64,000 nucleotides of DNA from Phycisphaeraceae bacterium (GCA_019636755.1 JAHBWZ010000005.1:62001-126000), one strand, 5' to 3'. Positions 48,150 through 57,112 are shown, numbered from the stretch's first letter. Notes: generated by a model from the letters alone, not told the origin. Numbers and translations are program-made.

Positions 48150-48605
48150 ATGCGCGGCAGTGAGATCATCCTCTCCTGGCTCATCGGCGCGCTGCTGCTG
48201 TACATCGGATTCAGGCTCGGTCCCGGAACGCGTGCGGCGGATGGAACGCCGGTGCCGCTCTTCGTGACTTTCGTCCAGGCGGTCCGCGTGAGCGGCGTCC
48301 TGGTGATCCTCGTCGGACTCTCCTGGCTGGTTCGTCCACGGCAGGCGATGCGCATCCGAGGCCTGGTCCGGCTGGCGATGGGGGCAGGATTCCTGGGCAT
48401 CGCGGTGTGGGACCTGCTCGATGCGGGCCGGTCGCTCGTCATTCCCTGGGCGCTGCTGGCGATCGGCGCCGCGATCGTCCTCGTGACCGGGATCGGTGAT
48501 CTCGCCGCCGGCCGCCGTCAACTCGACACCGGTGGAGGACGCGGCGCCCGACCCGGTGCGCCGGATCGGACCACCGAGGCGCCGGGTGGTGAGGCACGCG
48601 GATGA
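48150..48605 (+). CDS. Small multi-spanning membrane protein, function unknown
   Basis: The 151-residue protein has four hydrophobic helices (EIILSWLIGALLLYIGFRLG, VRVSGVLVILVGLSWLV, LVRLAMGAGFLGIAVWDLL, LVIPWALLAIGAAIVLVTGI) and a Gly/Arg-rich tail. No family recognised. GGAGG at 48136-48140 places the start at ATG 48150 rather than the upstream in-frame ATGs (48102, 48111). It ends in an ATGA overlap with the AsmA-like gene, suggesting a joint envelope role. Confidence 0.7.
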   Translation: MRGSEIILSWLIGALLLYIGFRLGPGTRAADGTPVPLFVTFVQAVRVSGVLVILVGLSWLVRPRQAMRIRGLVRLAMGAGFLGIAVWDLLDAGRSLVIPWALLAIGAAIVLVTGIGDLAAGRRQLDTGGGRGARPGAPDRTTEAPGGEARG

Positions 48606-50212
48606 AGCGCCTTGTGCCGGTCGTCATGGTGCTGCTGATCCTCGCGACGGCGGTGGTCCTGGCACTTGCGATCGCGCATGGGATGCGCGTGAATCCCCGG
48701 GGCCCGGACGGCGCCCGCTTCTCCGTCGAAGGATGGGCGGCCGCCCGGCTCGCGAGCCTGGCGTCCGACGCGCTCGGCCGTGACCTCTCGTTCGATCGCA
48801 TCGAGTTCCGGGCGCCGGACGTGCTGCAGATCGACGGCATGGTCCTGCGGGATCGCGGACTCGTGTTCCTGCGGGCGGAGCATCTTCGACTCCGCCTCGC
48901 GGAGACGCCGCGCCCGGGAACACCGCTCCGGCTGGCCGAGGGTGCGGTGCGCGGTCTGCTCATCATCCTTGCCGATGCCGCCGACGGCGGGTTCGTCGGC
49001 TTCGGTGCGCCGGAGTCCGGTCCCATGGACGCGGGTGAGCGGCGGACGCGACTGGGCGAGGCGCTTCGGATCGAGCGGCTTGCCGTCGAGGACGCCGAGA
49101 TCCACTGGCAGCCCGGGACGCCCCGCGAGTTCCGGCTTGGGGGTATCACGTTCGAGTTGACGGCCTCGAGGGAGAAGGCATCGCCGGGTCGACACCGCTT
49201 CGCGACCACCTTCGGTCGGGCGCCGCAGATCACCGGTCACGCCGAGGGAACGATCGATCTCGACGACTTCGTCATCGAGTCCGAGCGCTCGGCGGTCGTG
49301 ATCGAACTGACGCCGGCGACGGCGGTGTCGCTGCCGGAGTTCATCCGGCGGATGCTCTCCGATCCGGCACCCGTCGGTCGATTGACGATCACGGGCGCGG
49401 GCAGGCTCGATCCCTCCGAACCGCTGGCGGGTCCGTTCACGTGTGCAGTCGGACTCGACTCGGTCCATGCGCGCATCGGCGACGTGCGCCTCGAACCGCT
49501 GGACGGCACGCTCGCCCTGCGCCTCGAGGGCGGCGGTGTCCTTCTCGACGCCATGGACCTTGCCGTCTTCGACGGCCATGTGTCAGGAAGCGGACGGCTG
49601 GAGCGACTGACGTCCGACCGGGGGCCAGACGCGCCGCTCCGCATGGATGGCAATCTCCGGTTCGAGTCGATCCGGCTCGAGCGGCTGCTGACGCCGGGCG
49701 CTGCTGCGGATGCAGGCGGGCCCGCGGGCGCGTTCAGCGGGGAACTCGCCGTCCGCCGTGATCCGGCGAAGGTCTCCGGTGACGGGATCGGGGACACCCG
49801 GTTCACCGGGTCCGGCGTGATCCGCATGCAGGGAGGACGGCTCGTCGGCATCCCGATCGTGAGCGGGCTGGTGCGCGCGATCGGGGCGGGTGTCGCGCCG
49901 GGCGCCGACGGCGATACGGGCGAGGCGGATGTCTCGATCGTCGACGGAATCATCGGGCTCCGCCGGATCGCATACACGGGCGCGGGAATCTCCGCGCGCG
50001 GAGAGGGAGAAGTGACCCTTGATGGCCGGGTCGACTTCAGGCTCAATGCCGGCCCGCTGGAGTATGTCCAGGATCGATCCGGGCTGCTCGGTCAGGTCAT
50101 CGGCGTGTTGACGGATCGCCTGCTCAAGTATCACGTGCAGGGCACGTTCGCGGAGCCGACGGTCGTCGTCCGACCGCTCGGTATCGGCGCCGACTCCGCG
50201 ATCGATGGCTGA
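48602..50212 (+). CDS. AsmA-like envelope protein
   Basis: The 536-residue protein has one N-terminal membrane helix (RLVPVVMVLLILATAVVLAL) and a long beta-rich remainder in the style of AsmA/TamB proteins: repeated short strands such as LRMDGNLRFESIRLERLL and FTGSGVIRMQGGRLVGIPIV, and a C-terminal segment with DGRVDFRLNAGPLEYVQ and VQGTFAEPTVVVRPLGI, which matches the AsmA C-terminal pattern. Family members are anchored in the inner membrane and are thought to help lipid transport to, or assembly of, the outer membrane. It is translationally coupled to the small membrane protein before it. Confidence 0.75.
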   Translation: MKRLVPVVMVLLILATAVVLALAIAHGMRVNPRGPDGARFSVEGWAAARLASLASDALGRDLSFDRIEFRAPDVLQIDGMVLRDRGLVFLRAEHLRLRLAETPRPGTPLRLAEGAVRGLLIILADAADGGFVGFGAPESGPMDAGERRTRLGEALRIERLAVEDAEIHWQPGTPREFRLGGITFELTASREKASPGRHRFATTFGRAPQITGHAEGTIDLDDFVIESERSAVVIELTPATAVSLPEFIRRMLSDPAPVGRLTITGAGRLDPSEPLAGPFTCAVGLDSVHARIGDVRLEPLDGTLALRLEGGGVLLDAMDLAVFDGHVSGSGRLERLTSDRGPDAPLRMDGNLRFESIRLERLLTPGAAADAGGPAGAFSGELAVRRDPAKVSGDGIGDTRFTGSGVIRMQGGRLVGIPIVSGLVRAIGAGVAPGADGDTGEADVSIVDGIIGLRRIAYTGAGISARGEGEVTLDGRVDFRLNAGPLEYVQDRSGLLGQVIGVLTDRLLKYHVQGTFAEPTVVVRPLGIGADSAIDG

Positions 50213-50232
50213 CGGTCCTGACCGCGCCGCGG

Positions 50233-50238
50233 TACCAT
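50233..50238 (+). promoter_or_regulatory. -10 box of lysA (leaderless type)
   Basis: GGTACCAT ends 10 nt before ATG 50249. Because the box overlaps the upstream ATG at 50237, a transcript started here can only use 50249, which decides the start. Confidence 0.5.
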
Positions 50239-50248
50239 GCCCCGCGCC

Positions 50249-51604
50249 ATGGACGCATTCGAGTATCGCGACGGCGCACTGACATGCGAGGGTGTGCTGC
50301 TTTCAGACATCGCGGACGCGGTCGGTACGCCGGTCTATGTGTACAGTCACCGGACGCTGATCGAGCATCTCGAGAGACTCCGGGCCGCGTTCGCGCTGCA
50401 GGCCACGGATCCGCTGATCTGCTTCTCGGTCAAGAGTCTCCCGAATGTCGAGATCCTGAAGCGGCTGGTGGCGCACGGGGCCGGACTTGACATCGTCAGT
50501 GGCGGTGAGCTTCACCGCGCCCGGCTCGCGGGCGTCGATCCCGCACGGTGCGTCTATGCCGGCGTCGGCAAGACCGACGACGAGATATCCGCCGCGCTCC
50601 GGGCGGGCATCGGGCTCTTCAACATCGAGTCGGAGGCGGAGTTCGAGAATCTCGCGTCGCTCGCATCGCGCGAGAGAAAGATTGCCAGGGCTGCGCTGCG
50701 TATCAATCCGGATGTCGATCCGAGGACGCATCGGTACACGACCACAGGAAAGCGGGAGACGAAGTTCGGCGTCGACCTGGATCGTGCTCGCGCCTTCTTC
50801 AGGGCCGCGGACGGCGTGGAATCCGTCCGGCTGACCGGACTGCATCTGCACATCGGCTCGCCGGTGTACGACCCTGCGCCGTATCGGGAGGCGGTGACAA
50901 GGACCGTCTCGCTCATGGATGCGATCGAGTCGGATCACCGCGGCCGGATCTTCGAGACACTGGATGTCGGCGGCGGGTTCGGCGCAGACTACGAAACCGG
51001 CCAGTCCCCGGCGCTGGCGGAGTACGCTGAAGCGATCGCGGCGCCGCTGCGGTCCCGGACGGCGGCCGGTCTCCGACTGATCCTCGAGCCGGGCCGGATG
51101 ATCGCGGCGAATGCCGGCGTCCTGCTCGTTCGCGTGGTCTATACCAAGCAGTCCGGTGAGCGCCAGTTCGTGATCTGCGACGCCGGAATGAACGCGCTGC
51201 TTCGACCCGCTCTGTACAGCGCGTTCCACTTCATCTGGCCCGCCGAGGTCGCGCCGGCCTTCGTACCGCCGAGGCGCGGGCGTGATGTAGACCTCCCCGG
51301 GCTGGTGCTCTGCGATGTCGTCGGACCACTGTGCGAGAGCGGCGACTTCCTCGGCGAGGCAAGGCGTCTTCCCCCGGTCGCCCGCGGCGACCTCCTGGCG
51401 GTTCATGCGGCCGGTGCGTACGGAATGTCGATGGCGAACCGCTACAACAGTTCACCGCTCCCCGCTGAGGTACTCGTGCGTGATGGAGAGGCCACGCTCA
51501 TCAGATCCCGGGAGTCGTTCGCCGATCTGACCGCGCATGAGCGGGCAGCAGTTCTCGACGGCGTGGGCGCACGGGATCCCGTCCCGGCGGGCGAACGGAG
51601 TTGA
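50249..51604 (+). CDS. lysA: Diaminopimelate decarboxylase
   Basis: The 451-residue PLP enzyme converts meso-diaminopimelate to L-lysine. It shows the fold-III decarboxylase features: PLP Lys62 in CFSVKSLPN, the glycine-rich phosphate site DVGGGFGADY, LHLHIGSPVYD, EPGRMIAANAGVLLVRVVY, the C-terminal catalytic Cys in VVGPLCESGDFL, and GAYGMSMANRYNSSPLPAEV. In the last, RYNSSP replaces the common NYNSRP, so the substrate-carboxylate Arg has shifted. Diaminopimelate specificity is inferred from CES and AYGMSMANRYN. The SRPBCC gene follows after 3 nt. Confidence 0.95.
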   Translation: MDAFEYRDGALTCEGVLLSDIADAVGTPVYVYSHRTLIEHLERLRAAFALQATDPLICFSVKSLPNVEILKRLVAHGAGLDIVSGGELHRARLAGVDPARCVYAGVGKTDDEISAALRAGIGLFNIESEAEFENLASLASRERKIARAALRINPDVDPRTHRYTTTGKRETKFGVDLDRARAFFRAADGVESVRLTGLHLHIGSPVYDPAPYREAVTRTVSLMDAIESDHRGRIFETLDVGGGFGADYETGQSPALAEYAEAIAAPLRSRTAAGLRLILEPGRMIAANAGVLLVRVVYTKQSGERQFVICDAGMNALLRPALYSAFHFIWPAEVAPAFVPPRRGRDVDLPGLVLCDVVGPLCESGDFLGEARRLPPVARGDLLAVHAAGAYGMSMANRYNSSPLPAEVLVRDGEATLIRSRESFADLTAHERAAVLDGVGARDPVPAGERS

Positions 51605-51607
51605 CGC

Positions 51608-52069
51608 ATGGTCCGGACCGAGAATGGACAGGCGTGGATCGAGCTTCATGAGACGATCTCGATCCACCACGAGGAGATCTTCGCAGCGATCACGACGGCC
51701 GACGGACTTTCCCGCTGGTTTCCTGTCGCGGCCGAAGTGGAGCGTGAGCAGGGCGGTCTCATCGTGCTTGCGTGGGATGAGAAGAAGCGGCGACGGACGA
51801 CGGTCGCGATCCTCGAGTTCGATCCGGGCGGGAGGATCGTGTGGGACTGGCACGCCGGCCCCGAGGATCGCCATGCGCCGATCGAGTGGCGCGTCGAGCC
51901 GGTGATGGAGGAGGGAAGCCGCGTGCTTTTCCGCCAGGGGCCGTTTCCGCTCGATGTCCCGGGCCTTCTGCTGCTTGCCGGCGAGCTGGAGTCGTGGCGC
52001 TGGTATCTCTGCAATCTGCGCGCGGTGTACGAGGGGCGCATCGACATGCGTCGTATCCGGCCGCTTTGA
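51608..52069 (+). CDS. SRPBCC-family (AHSA1/START-like) protein
   Basis: The 153-residue protein has the helix-grip fold pattern of SRPBCC/AHSA1-like proteins: IELHETISIHHEEIFAAITT, then ADGLSRWFPVAAEV, IVLAWDEKKRRRTTVAILEF, IEWRVEPVMEEGSRVLFRQG and a long C-terminal helix ELESWRWYLCNLRAVYEG. Such folds bind hydrophobic ligands or act as chaperone cofactors; no ligand can be named. It starts 3 nt after lysA, with CGGAG inside the lysA end as its ribosome-binding site, so it is in the same operon. Confidence 0.8.
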   Translation: MVRTENGQAWIELHETISIHHEEIFAAITTADGLSRWFPVAAEVEREQGGLIVLAWDEKKRRRTTVAILEFDPGGRIVWDWHAGPEDRHAPIEWRVEPVMEEGSRVLFRQGPFPLDVPGLLLLAGELESWRWYLCNLRAVYEGRIDMRRIRPL

Positions 52070-52214
52070 GCACTGATCGCTGATGGCGGTCGGGCGACGG
52101 ACGTTGCGTGCCGCCGTCGGGAAGCATCCCGTCGGGCGCAGGTGGCGGCGACGGTGCAGCGCGCCTGAACGCGAGTGACGGCCACAGTGGACTCGCGGGA
52201 CTTCCGGGTCCGCA
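52070..52214. other. Short intergenic region after the SRPBCC gene
   Basis: These 145 bp lead into the repeat array that brackets the transposase. GACGGCGG-type inverted bits are present, but no clear terminator. Confidence 0.3.
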
Positions 52215-52287
52215 CCGGATTCGGACACGCACAACCGGGCAGGTCCGGACACGCACAACGGGCCGGATTCGGACACGCAGAACATGG
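52215..52287 (-). repeat. 24-bp repeat family, locus B (left of the RAYT-like gene)
   Basis: Read on the reverse strand, the array starts CCCATGTTCTGCGTGTCCG at 52287 and continues with two more TGCGTGTCCG cores. The cores (CGGACACGCA on the forward strand) start at 52222, 52246 and 52270, an exact 24-bp period. The head faces the transposase, mirroring locus C on the other side. Confidence 0.9.
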
Positions 52288-52585
52288 GCTGATCGGGGAG
52301 TCCAGGGAAGCCCGGGGCTCCGGGGTGGTCGGGTGGGGCTGCCGTGACGCTTCCCGGCCCTCAGGCATTTCTTCTGCTTTCCCGGAGTTCGGCCGACGCA
52401 ACGGTAGATTCGCCTTCGATGTCGACTCGATCGCGTGGCGGATGAGTGTCGTCCGCACGATCGAGCGATCACCGCCCACAGAGCTCCGTCGCCGGCGGGG
52501 TGATCCACCCCGGGACGCGCGATCGCCGCGCCCAGGCTCCGGAGCAACGGACGGCAACCCGGCTCGGGCACAGGAGGACTCCGGC
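52288..52585 (+). promoter_or_regulatory. Leader region of the RAYT-like gene
   Basis: The ~300 bp between repeat locus B and the transposase hold a GGTAGATT box (52403-52410), identical to the xseB -10. An ATG 8 nt later opens an eight-codon frame (52419-52445). The transposase itself starts about 165 nt downstream with AGGAGG. A leader peptide is possible but unproven. Confidence 0.35.
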
Positions 52586-54043
52586 ATGGCCATCCCACGG
52601 CACGAACTCGTTGATGAGACCGTCTCCGGGCTCTACCACTGCGTCTCACGCTGCGTTCGGCAGGCATACCTGATCGGGCCGGATCCTCTGATGCGACGGC
52701 CAGCCGACAACCACCGCCGCGACTGGATGATCGAGCGGCTGGTCCAGCTCACCGACGCCTTCGCCATCGATGTCGCCGGGCTCGCCATCATGAGCAACCA
52801 CTTCCACCTCATCCTCCGGACGCTCCCGGAGGTGGTCGCCACCTGGTCCGATGCCGAGGTTGCCTACCGGTGGCTGCTCCTGCATCCGCTGAAGCGGTTC
52901 CGTCGCCGGCTGGGTATCAAGGACAGTGCTGCGCCCACCGAGGTCGAGGTCTATCGTCTCCTGATGAACCCAGGTGAGATGCGCACCCGTCGGAATCGGC
53001 TCGCCTCGCTCTCCTGGTTCATGAAGGAACTCAAGGAGTGGCTGGCGAAGCGTGCGAATCGCGAGGACGAGAGGACTGGTGCATTCTGGGAGGAGCGGTT
53101 CAAGAGCTACCGCATCCTGGATGACTACGGCCTCATGCTCTGTGCGAGCTACGTCGATCTCAATCCCGTTCGCGCGGGGTTGGCGACCGATCCTCTCGGT
53201 GCCCGGTACACCTCCGTAGAGATGCACGCCCGGCGGATGACTTCACGTTCGACTGACCCGCTTGATCCGGCATCCGGCTATGCATTCTGGAAGCGTGTCG
53301 CTGAGGCGCCTGACTCGACCGGTCGCATTGATCGAGGCGATGAACTGAACGCGTTCATCGCGCAGTTCGAGTCGGCGGCCTTCTCACCGGCGATGCCGTG
53401 CCGACGGGAGCCGCTGGGGATTGCCGACCGGTGGAGCATGACACACGCGGGCGGAGAGACCTCCGATCCGGTCAAGGCGTCAGCGACCGGCGCGGCTGTG
53501 CCGGCAGGGGCACCGGCGACATTGCCCGGTCCCACACGCGGGATGCCCGGTGCGGGTCGGGCCCGGACCGTCGATGCGGAAGGTCAGCGACACAGGCGCC
53601 GCCGGCCGCCGCAGCACCGCCGCGAGCCCCCACTGGCGCGTGCGGGATCGATCCCGCCCCCGCTGGCACTCGCGTCGTTCAGCCTTGCAGACTACTTCCG
53701 GCGTCTGCGAACGATGGCCGAGGTGATCCGCAGCAGCGCGTTCGCCGAGGAACTCCCACGCCGGCCCGCGGATGACGGCGCGTCTCAGGGCCCGGGCACG
53801 CCCGCCGCGTCAGCGGTGCGGACGACCGACGCGCCGCCCGATCCGACGTCGGTCGGGGACGCGGTCGTGCGACTGGCGGTCGGCCTGACCGGCCGGATGC
53901 CGGTGCGCTCCATGAAGGCGCTCCGCGCGATGCTGATCGCGGCCCGGATGTGGGGGACGGCGGTCGGTACGCATGCCTCGATGCTCCTGGAGCGAAAACG
54001 TCGACGACGGGACTTCATCGTGATGGCGCTGCGGCCGCGCTGA
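52586..54043 (+). CDS. RAYT-like (REP-associated, IS200-type) transposase lacking the usual Tyr
   Basis: The 485-residue protein starts at ATG 52586 with AGGAGG 8 nt upstream. The N-terminal Y1/IS200-like domain (1-215) has GLYHCVSRCVRQAYL, the HUH motif MSNHFHLIL (His72, His74), SWFMKELKEWLAKRANREDE followed by RTGAFWEERFKS, and YVDLNPVRAGLA. In RAYTs the helix after the LK carries the nucleophilic Tyr (LKxRYxRYFN); here that stretch is LKEWLAKRANRE, with no Tyr. The C-terminal ~270 residues are low-complexity Pro/Arg/Ala ending in a basic segment (LLERKRRRRDFIV). It is flanked by inverted copies of a 24-bp repeat array. It may be a domesticated DNA-binding protein. Confidence 0.85.
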   Translation: MAIPRHELVDETVSGLYHCVSRCVRQAYLIGPDPLMRRPADNHRRDWMIERLVQLTDAFAIDVAGLAIMSNHFHLILRTLPEVVATWSDAEVAYRWLLLHPLKRFRRRLGIKDSAAPTEVEVYRLLMNPGEMRTRRNRLASLSWFMKELKEWLAKRANREDERTGAFWEERFKSYRILDDYGLMLCASYVDLNPVRAGLATDPLGARYTSVEMHARRMTSRSTDPLDPASGYAFWKRVAEAPDSTGRIDRGDELNAFIAQFESAAFSPAMPCRREPLGIADRWSMTHAGGETSDPVKASATGAAVPAGAPATLPGPTRGMPGAGRARTVDAEGQRHRRRRPPQHRREPPLARAGSIPPPLALASFSLADYFRRLRTMAEVIRSSAFAEELPRRPADDGASQGPGTPAASAVRTTDAPPDPTSVGDAVVRLAVGLTGRMPVRSMKALRAMLIAARMWGTAVGTHASMLLERKRRRRDFIVMALRPR

Positions 54044-54372
54044 CCGGGCGACCGCCCGCATCCGACCTCGCGCTGAACGCGCTCGAGGCCGAAGACGGGC
54101 GCCCCGGTCGGTCCTGGCCGCCTGCAGGTGGAGGAGATCCTCCCGGGCAGATCCGGCGACCGTGACCGCCAGGCCCCGCCCGGATGGGATCCGGTGCGAC
54201 CGGACGATGTCTCTGCGCGCATGCGCCGTGATGGCGCGCCGTGGCGCAGCCCAAGAAGACCGACTGAACTGCGAGCGTGCATGCGGCGCTCACCTCGTGA
54301 TGCTCCGTCCGCACCCGGATCTGACGGTGCAGGGCGGTGGAAGCGACGCACGCTTCTCCAGCCAGCCTCGCT
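54044..54372. other. Intergenic region right of the RAYT-like gene
   Basis: About 330 bp between the transposase stop and repeat locus C. No ORF with support and no clear palindrome. Confidence 0.3.
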
Positions 54373-54570
54373 TCGCCATGTTCTGCGTGTCCGAACCAGG
54401 CGGATGTGCGTGTCCGGATCAGGCTGGATCTGCGTGTCCGGAGCCGCCCTTCGCCATGTTCTGCGTGTCCGAACCAGGCCGGATGTGCGTGTCCGAACCA
54501 GGCGGATGTGCGTGTCCGGATCAGGCGGGATCTGCGTGTCCGGAGTCGCGCGCGGAGCCGCGTGTCCGGA
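54373..54570 (+). repeat. 24-bp repeat family, locus C (right of the RAYT-like gene)
   Basis: Seven exact TGCGTGTCCG cores start at 54384, 54407, 54431, 54462, 54486, 54509 and 54533, and a weaker eighth at about 54559. Spacing is 23-24 bp within two super-units, each opening with the head CGCCATGTTCTGCGTGTCCG; the heads are 78 bp apart. The orientation is opposite to locus B, so both heads point at the transposase. If translated, the units read MFCVSEPG..., but no ribosome-binding site supports coding. Confidence 0.9.
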
Positions 54571-54696
54571 GCCGCGCGGAGCTGCGCGTGCGTGCCTGGC
54601 TCATGGGTGCGACCGGGACGGTGGAGGTGTCCGGAACCCGGGACGGCGCAGTCTGCCGCAGGCCGGGGGCCGCGAACCGCCGACTTCGACGGGCCG

Positions 54697-54876
54697 TCGA
54701 CCTCGCGAACCTCGTCGACCTCGCGAACCTCGTCGACCGCGCGAACCTCGCCGACCTCGCGAACCTCGCTGACCTTGCGGACCTCACGGATCCCGTCGAC
54801 CCCGCCGACCCCGTCGACCCCGCCGACCCCGCCGACCCCGCCGACCTCGCCGACCTCGCCGACTTCGCGGACCCTC
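54697..54876 (+). repeat. 9-bp tandem repeat (about 19-20 units)
   Basis: The units are GACCTCGCG/AACCTCGTC in the left half and GACCCCGCC/GACCCCGTC in the right half, with GACCTCGCC at the end. Because the period is three codons, three forward frames stay open and translate as tripeptide repeats (ADLANL..., DPADPV...). It ends 12 bp before the stop codon of recG and belongs to no gene I can support. Confidence 0.85.
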
Positions 54877-54887
54877 CGCGCCGTCGT

Positions 54888-57002
54888 TCAGCCCACGTCT
54901 CCCAGGCCGAAGGCGCTCCCGTATGCATCGAGCATGCGCGTCCGCGCGGCGCTGTGCTGCGGGAACGACAGCGTGGGATCCAGCGCGATCCACGCGTCCG
55001 CATCGCGTCGGGCCACTGACAGCAGGGGGAGGTCCCGGGCGAAGTCCGCGACCCGGAACGGCGGAAGCCCCGACTGGCGCGCACCGAACAGTTCGCCCGG
55101 ACCCCGGATCTGCAGATCCGCCTCGGCGATCCTGAATCCGTCGTCCGTCTTCACCAGCGCGTCCAGGCGGGCCGTCGCATCCGGTGTGGTCGGATCCGCG
55201 ATCAGCAGGCATACGCCCGGCTGATCACCGCGCCCGACCCGGCCGCGCAACTGGTGCAGCTGGGCGAGTCCGAATCGATCCGCGTGCTCGACGACGATCA
55301 CGGTGGCGCGCGGAATGTCGATGCCGACCTCGATGATCGTCGTCGCCACCAGCACGTCGATCCCGCCTGCGCGGAAGGCGGACATGGTCGACTCCCGCTC
55401 CGCACGAGGAATGCGGCTGTGCATGGGGGCGAGCCGCGCGCCGGCGAGGGGGCCCTCGGACAGCACGCGGAGACGGGCGGAGACGGCGGCGACACCGCCC
55501 TCCCGTTCGTCGATGGCCGGAAGCACGACGAACGCCTGTTCGCCGCGTGCCAGGCGCCTGGCCAGGAACGCCCACACCTCGTCGATGCGCCGCTCGGGCA
55601 CGAGTCGTGTCGTGACCGGCTGGCGGCCGGGCGGACGGTCCGGAATGGTCGATACCTCGAGGTCGCCGAAGACAGTCAGCGCCAGCGTCCGCGGGATGGG
55701 CGTCGCGGTCATCACCAGCATGTGCGGATGAACGCAAGCTTCACCCGGCCGCTCGCGCAGCGCGAGCCGCTGCGCGACGCCGAATCGATGCTGCTCGTCG
55801 ACAACGACCAGGGCAAGCGACCGGAACTCCACCTGCCCCCCAAGCAGCGCGTGCGTCCCGATCACGATGTCCGCGTCGCCGCTCCTGATCGCGCCGAGCG
55901 TCTCGCGGCGCTCCGCGGCCCGCGCCTGCGAGGTCAGCAGACAGGTGCGGACGCGGGACTCCCGGAGCAGGTCCGTGATCCCGGCATGGTGCTGCTCCGC
56001 GAGGATCTCCGTCGGCGCCATGAGGGCGGCCTGGTGGCCGGCGGCGACCGCCTGCAGCATCGCGCAGAGTGCCACGGCCGTCTTGCCTGACCCGACATCG
56101 CCCTGCAGGAGCCGGTTCATCGGAACCGCGCCCGCAAGATCGCGACCGATCTCCTGCGCGGCCGCCGTCTGACCCGCCGTCAGCGGAAACGGAAGGCGGG
56201 CGCGGATCCGCGTTTCGATCGCGGTCGACCACGGCAGCGGGAGTGCGCCCGCGGTCGACCGGCGGCGGTGCCGTTTCATCATGACGGCGAGCTGGAGCAG
56301 GAGCAGTTCGTCATAGGCCAGCCGCCGCCGCGCGTCTTCGGCGCGATCGGCGCTTTCCGGTCGGTGAACCTGCCGATACGCCTCCGCCAGCGGGAGAAGA
56401 GCGCGCGCCGCGCGCACGGAGTCCGGAAGGTGATCGACCACAAGGGCGCACGCGTCGTCCAGGACACCGTCGATGACATCCGCGATGCGCGCCGACGGCA
56501 GGAGTTCACTGGCCCGGTAGACCGGGACCAGATCATCGGCCTTCTCTCCGGGGCCCGCCTCCTCGGCGCCGATCATGACCTGCGGATTCACGAAGCGGAC
56601 AACGCCGCCGCGCGATTCGATCCGCCCGTTCAGCGTGAGTTCGATGCCGGGCCGGACCCGGTCGCGGATCCAGGGGGCATTCCACCAGACCGCGGACATG
56701 CTCCCGCTGGCGTCCTCGATTCTGGCTTCCAGTCGCGGGCGCCGGCCGGGAACCCACCGCGCGAGCGTGACCTCGCCCCGCACGCTGGCGACGATGCGGC
56801 GCTCCCGTTCGCGGCTGGCGTCCTCCATGATCTCGACGATCGGCCGGCCGGCGAATCGGCGCTCGTATCGGAACGGCACGTGATTCAGCAGGTCGATGAC
56901 GCTCGTCAGCCCGAGCGCCGCGAAGCGCGCTGCGCGCTGGCGGCCGATCGCCGGCAGATCGGCGATCCGGGTTGCGAGCGTCAGCGGGGGCGGGGTCGAC
57001 AT
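54888..57002 (-). CDS. recG: ATP-dependent DNA helicase RecG
   Basis: The 704-residue branched-DNA helicase remodels stalled replication forks. The N-terminal wedge/OB domain (about 10-180: LGLTSVIDLLNHVPFRYERR, SGSMSAVWWNAPWIRDRVRP) precedes the SF2 motor: motif I GDVGSGKT, Ia MAPTEILAEQHH, II DEQHRFGV, III MTATPIPRTLALT, V ATTIIEVGIDIPRATVIVVE and VI LHQLRGRVGRGDQPG. Length and motifs are normal. ATG 57002 (MSTPPPLT) is chosen over the upstream open frame; GCGAGA is a weak ribosome-binding site. It is divergent from xseA. The 3' end faces the 9-bp tandem repeat. Confidence 0.96.
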   Translation of the reverse strand: MSTPPPLTLATRIADLPAIGRQRAARFAALGLTSVIDLLNHVPFRYERRFAGRPIVEIMEDASRERERRIVASVRGEVTLARWVPGRRPRLEARIEDASGSMSAVWWNAPWIRDRVRPGIELTLNGRIESRGGVVRFVNPQVMIGAEEAGPGEKADDLVPVYRASELLPSARIADVIDGVLDDACALVVDHLPDSVRAARALLPLAEAYRQVHRPESADRAEDARRRLAYDELLLLQLAVMMKRHRRRSTAGALPLPWSTAIETRIRARLPFPLTAGQTAAAQEIGRDLAGAVPMNRLLQGDVGSGKTAVALCAMLQAVAAGHQAALMAPTEILAEQHHAGITDLLRESRVRTCLLTSQARAAERRETLGAIRSGDADIVIGTHALLGGQVEFRSLALVVVDEQHRFGVAQRLALRERPGEACVHPHMLVMTATPIPRTLALTVFGDLEVSTIPDRPPGRQPVTTRLVPERRIDEVWAFLARRLARGEQAFVVLPAIDEREGGVAAVSARLRVLSEGPLAGARLAPMHSRIPRAERESTMSAFRAGGIDVLVATTIIEVGIDIPRATVIVVEHADRFGLAQLHQLRGRVGRGDQPGVCLLIADPTTPDATARLDALVKTDDGFRIAEADLQIRGPGELFGARQSGLPPFRVADFARDLPLLSVARRDADAWIALDPTLSFPQHSAARTRMLDAYGSAFGLGDVG

Positions 57003-57112
57003 CGGATTCTCGCCGACCGATCGGGGGCGCGAGTGTGCGCCCGGGCGCCGGTCCTCGGAGCCCGGGCGCGGTCGCGGTCGCACATCCGCCGTTCGGAGAC
57101 GCCCGCGCACGA

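Noticed and set aside
54373-54570. CRISPR array
   Set aside because: The units are 23-24 bp with no unique spacers between them, the pattern includes head units, and no cas gene is present.
54162-55019. 285-residue ORF with MFCVSEPG and ADLANL repeats
   Set aside because: It is made of the 24-bp and 9-bp DNA repeats read through, runs into recG antisense, and has no ribosome-binding site.
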